A DNA stretch of 64,000 nucleotides from Phycomyces nitens (taxonomy: Eukaryota; Mucoromycota; Mucoromycetes; Mucorales; Phycomycetaceae), in assembly GCA_022702545.1 (NCBI GenBank), contig JAHRBC010000006.1, positions 558,001-622,000 on the forward strand, read 5' to 3'. Below the pieces are notes generated by a model that worked only from the letters and a program-made list of their open reading frames with translations, was not told the DNA's origin and searched no databases. Numbering within the stretch: the stretch's first letter is position 1; each line of letters opens with the position of its first letter. This document shows positions 61,550-64,000 of the stretch, one piece after another. A program made the translations under genes and the position numbers.

Positions 61550-64000
61550 TACTGGTTAGAAAACTTCCTCGACTGCGCTTACTATACTAGGCTCAGATTC
61601 TAGTGTAAAGATTCTTTCAATATACATTGATAAACTCCCCAAAAGAATTACTTGTTTCTCTCTTGCTACATATTTCTAGAGAAACAGTTTTTCTTTTTGA
61701 TACCAAAATCTATAGTAATATACCAATAAAAAGGCCCCAAGTCATTTGAACCAACAAGGCATCATATGCACCATTGGAGCAAAAGGCTTGGCAGCATCTG
61801 GTAACAAAAGGAGATTTTTGCTGACTAGCTAAAAAAAATACTCTATTTATCTCGCAATATAGAGACACTTTTGATATCAAATGGTATAATAGCCTATTCT
61901 CAAGATTTCCGACAGGTTCAGCCAGAGGATAAAAGATGAATAATTTACTAGAAAATGACGATAAGCTTTGTAGAGAAATTACCAAGTTGAAAAGGTATGT
62001 TTGTCAATGACAGTTACAGTGAATATGATGGCACACATGCCATTAATTGGGGGCGTGTCAAAAAAAACAATTTTTTTTAAAATACAATATCTAGTTGTAT
62101 ATTGTACAGAGGAATCAGAATAATACACGTATTTTTTTTTACATTCATCCTTGGAGAAAATATTATGGTTAAAAATACCGTACTACTCAAATGACAGGAC
62201 ACTCGTGCGGAAAAGTTACGTATTAGTGAGTTAATCTCATTGCCTTGGTCCCAGATACGAATGGTATCATAATAACGTGTATTTATAAGCACTTCAAGTC
62301 AGCTATAGCCAATTATTATCAATTGTACAAGTGAGAGAAAATACCTAATAAAATACACATTGGACAAAATATAATGGTTTTCGTTTAATTTATATACATA
62401 TAAATAAAAACATTCTTTAGTATACAAAAGTTGATATGTCTTTCTTTTTCTTACTAAAAGCGCAGTAAAAAAGAAGAAGAAGCAGCAGCTTTTGTAATAA
62501 ATGTTTATATTCCATCAATCATAATAATAAAGTACCTTTGGCTTCTGGATATATCTTCTAAAATAACCAATCAAGCAGACGAAATTGGCTCTTTCAAAAA
62601 TATTTAAAGGCTGTACAATCATGATTGGGAGAGCATTGATATACATTTGATGATAGAATTCAAAGGTTCATTTGGTTCTTGATTTTTTCATGCTGTTTTT
62701 TTAAGAGTATTCTGTACAATAGCGCTTTTGAAGATAACCTTTTTTTGCTGATAAAGGTCTACTTGACATGTTTAATCTATTGCATGCCCAAAGATGTTAT
62801 ACCCCTGTATATCTAAAAGCCAAAATCGGGTAAATGAACAGGCAGATTTTGTAATACTAGAGCAAGAAGTACAAAGGAGAATTGTATTTAGATAATGGGG
62901 CCGGTGGCAATAATAAAAAAAAACAATATATATATATATATACATTTACCACGGTTAGGTATACCATTATACTCAAAATAAATAAATAAATTTGTATCTG
63001 GTAAAGGACGATGATATTCTGTAATAGACTGAAATATGTATGCAACTTGTATATTTATGCTTTGGCCAAGTTAATCTGCTGGGCTGCATGTAATCATTAA
63101 TCATTTTACCAAATATCCAGGTCAATTCAAATAATGGGTTCTGTCCAAGGCTGAACTAATTATCAGAATAAATATTGGTAAAAGAAATATTTGCTTCAAG
63201 GCACTAATACATATCATTGAATATTCTGGTTGGTGCTTATCTTTGGTTACTAAACCAACTCTTTTGACGTATAATAGTATGTTGGCTTTCTCATATGAAT
63301 CCTAGTCAGAAGGGCGGGCCGAAGTAAATCCCTCTTTGGATTCCAAAAGAAAGAAAAAAGTATTTCCAGCCAATAGAATTATTTTTGTCCATACAAAGCA
63401 TTATTATCTTGTAGAAACAAGCCGTGCTCATTATGAGGATTAAAAAGAAATTAGGTACAACCTGGCTCCAGACACTCGCCTTTATGCCTGTCCATTTGTA
63501 CTTTCTTCACAAAATCAAAATCAAAATCAAAAATCAAGAAACAAGAAGGAAAGAAGAAAAAAGTGTGCTTTTTGAATAGTCAATACATGGACCAAGACTA
63601 TTGGGCTATGGCTGGATTTGTACGATTCAGTGGTTCATCTCCGGTACAAAATAATCTTGGGCAACATTACAGTCAAAAGGACGGTCTTGGTGATTTATTT
63701 AGGAATCCCATGTTCACTCTGAGAAATGACTTTTGATGGTAAAATAATAATAATAATAAATACTTGTTGGTCATCAGATTATTTGTTATTAAATCATAGA
63801 GTGATACTAAGCAATATCAACAAGCCAAAACAAGACTGAGGTAGATCATTAACAGGAGACACACAAATCTAGAATGTTTATTGACCCACAAGAAAATCCT
63901 TCTTCTTTATTGTCCCAAACAGCCTAGAGTGTTGTGACGAAGAATAAACACTTTGCCCCAGAAATCAATGTTGGTCTCAATTCCGGTATCCGGCCGAAAA
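61550..64000. other. Gene-poor AT-rich stretch to window end
   Basis: Mostly AT-rich DNA with TA, TAA and poly-A/T tracts. A fragment near 62190-62280 reads like degraded coding (minus TIRIWDQGNEINSLIRNFSA) but is too short to assign. A 49-codon ORF at 63587-63736 is listed separately. Confidence 0.4.
63587..63736 (+). CDS. Possible small protein, 49 aa
   Basis: A short ORF starting MDQDYWAMAGFVRFSGS and ending FRNPMFTLRNDF. Support is indirect: balanced composition unlike the flanking DNA, an upstream leader of CAAAATC repeats and A/G-rich sequence resembling fungal 5' UTRs, and TAATAA-type poly(A)-like motifs right after the stop. No homologue recognised. It may be chance or an exon of a gene running out of the window. 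Confidence 0.3.
   Translation: MDQDYWAMAGFVRFSGSSPVQNNLGQHYSQKDGLGDLFRNPMFTLRNDF

Noticed and set aside
62100..62330. Possible further transposase or terminal-repeat fragment
   Set aside because: Too short and too interrupted to assign; left as noise within the gene-poor tail.
1..64000. CRISPR arrays, tRNA or rRNA genes, biosynthetic clusters
   Set aside because: Looked for regularly spaced repeats, cloverleaf-type TTCRA motifs and core enzymes; none found by eye. A covariance-model scan would be decisive for RNAs.

Overview
This is a eukaryotic, fungal window. Compact genes alternate strands and are split by many short introns (about 45-110 nt, GTAAGT-like donors, TAG/CAG acceptors). Intergenic DNA is very AT-rich and carries microsatellites and decayed Tc1/mariner-IS630 transposases. 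The gene set (DUF2009/UPF0652 protein, RA-PH Ras-effector-like protein, Lines-like protein, fungal TRK potassium transporter, tricalbin, EMC1, STT3) together with the intron style suggests an early-diverging filamentous fungus, most likely Mucoromycota/Mucorales. That placement is inference; no species was determined.

Layout. 1.2-4.0 kb (-): DUF2009 protein, divergent from an ankyrin-repeat gene (4.2-5.6 kb, +). 5.9-6.9 kb (-): NAD(P)HX epimerase, divergent from EMC1 (7.3-10.9 kb, +). 11.2-12.7 kb (-): HSL-type alpha/beta hydrolase. 12.8-19.1 kb: gene-poor DNA with a dead Tc1-like transposase. 19.2-22.4 kb (+): EXO84. 22.8-24.6 kb (+): membrane-anchored alpha/beta hydrolase. 24.8-26.1 kb (-): myristoylation-type EF-hand protein. 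26.1-30.1 kb: gene-poor with a frameshifted relic. 30.1-32.6 kb (-): STT3. 32.9-34.7 kb (-): PP2A B subunit, divergent from CBF5 (35.3-37.0 kb, +). 37.9-40.6 kb (+): TRK. 40.6-43.5 kb: two dead transposases. 43.5-47.5 kb (-): tricalbin, divergent from an ACOT9-type thioesterase (48.0-49.8 kb, +). 50.7-52.3 kb (+): TFIIS. 52.7-55.6 kb (+): RA-PH protein. 55.8-57.7 kb (+): Lines-like protein. 57.9-58.9 kb (-): a small secreted protein and a small one-helix membrane protein. 58.9-64.0 kb: gene-poor, with one clear long-inverted-repeat element at 60.8-61.5 kb and a possible 49-aa ORF near the end.

The genes are mainly unrelated housekeeping functions: ER membrane-protein insertion, N-glycosylation, ER-plasma membrane contacts, exocytosis, rRNA pseudouridylation, transcription elongation, phosphatase regulation, potassium uptake and metabolite repair. 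I see no operon, biosynthetic cluster, CRISPR array, phage or defence island. I did not find a convincing new multi-gene system. The items most worth following are the long-inverted-repeat element, an intron that sits in frame inside the TRK selectivity filter, an 18-nt microexon encoding the ligand-binding motif of the epimerase, and several conserved-looking proteins of unknown function. Exon structures were spliced by eye from reading frame, splice consensus and family conservation; no alignment or RNA evidence was available.
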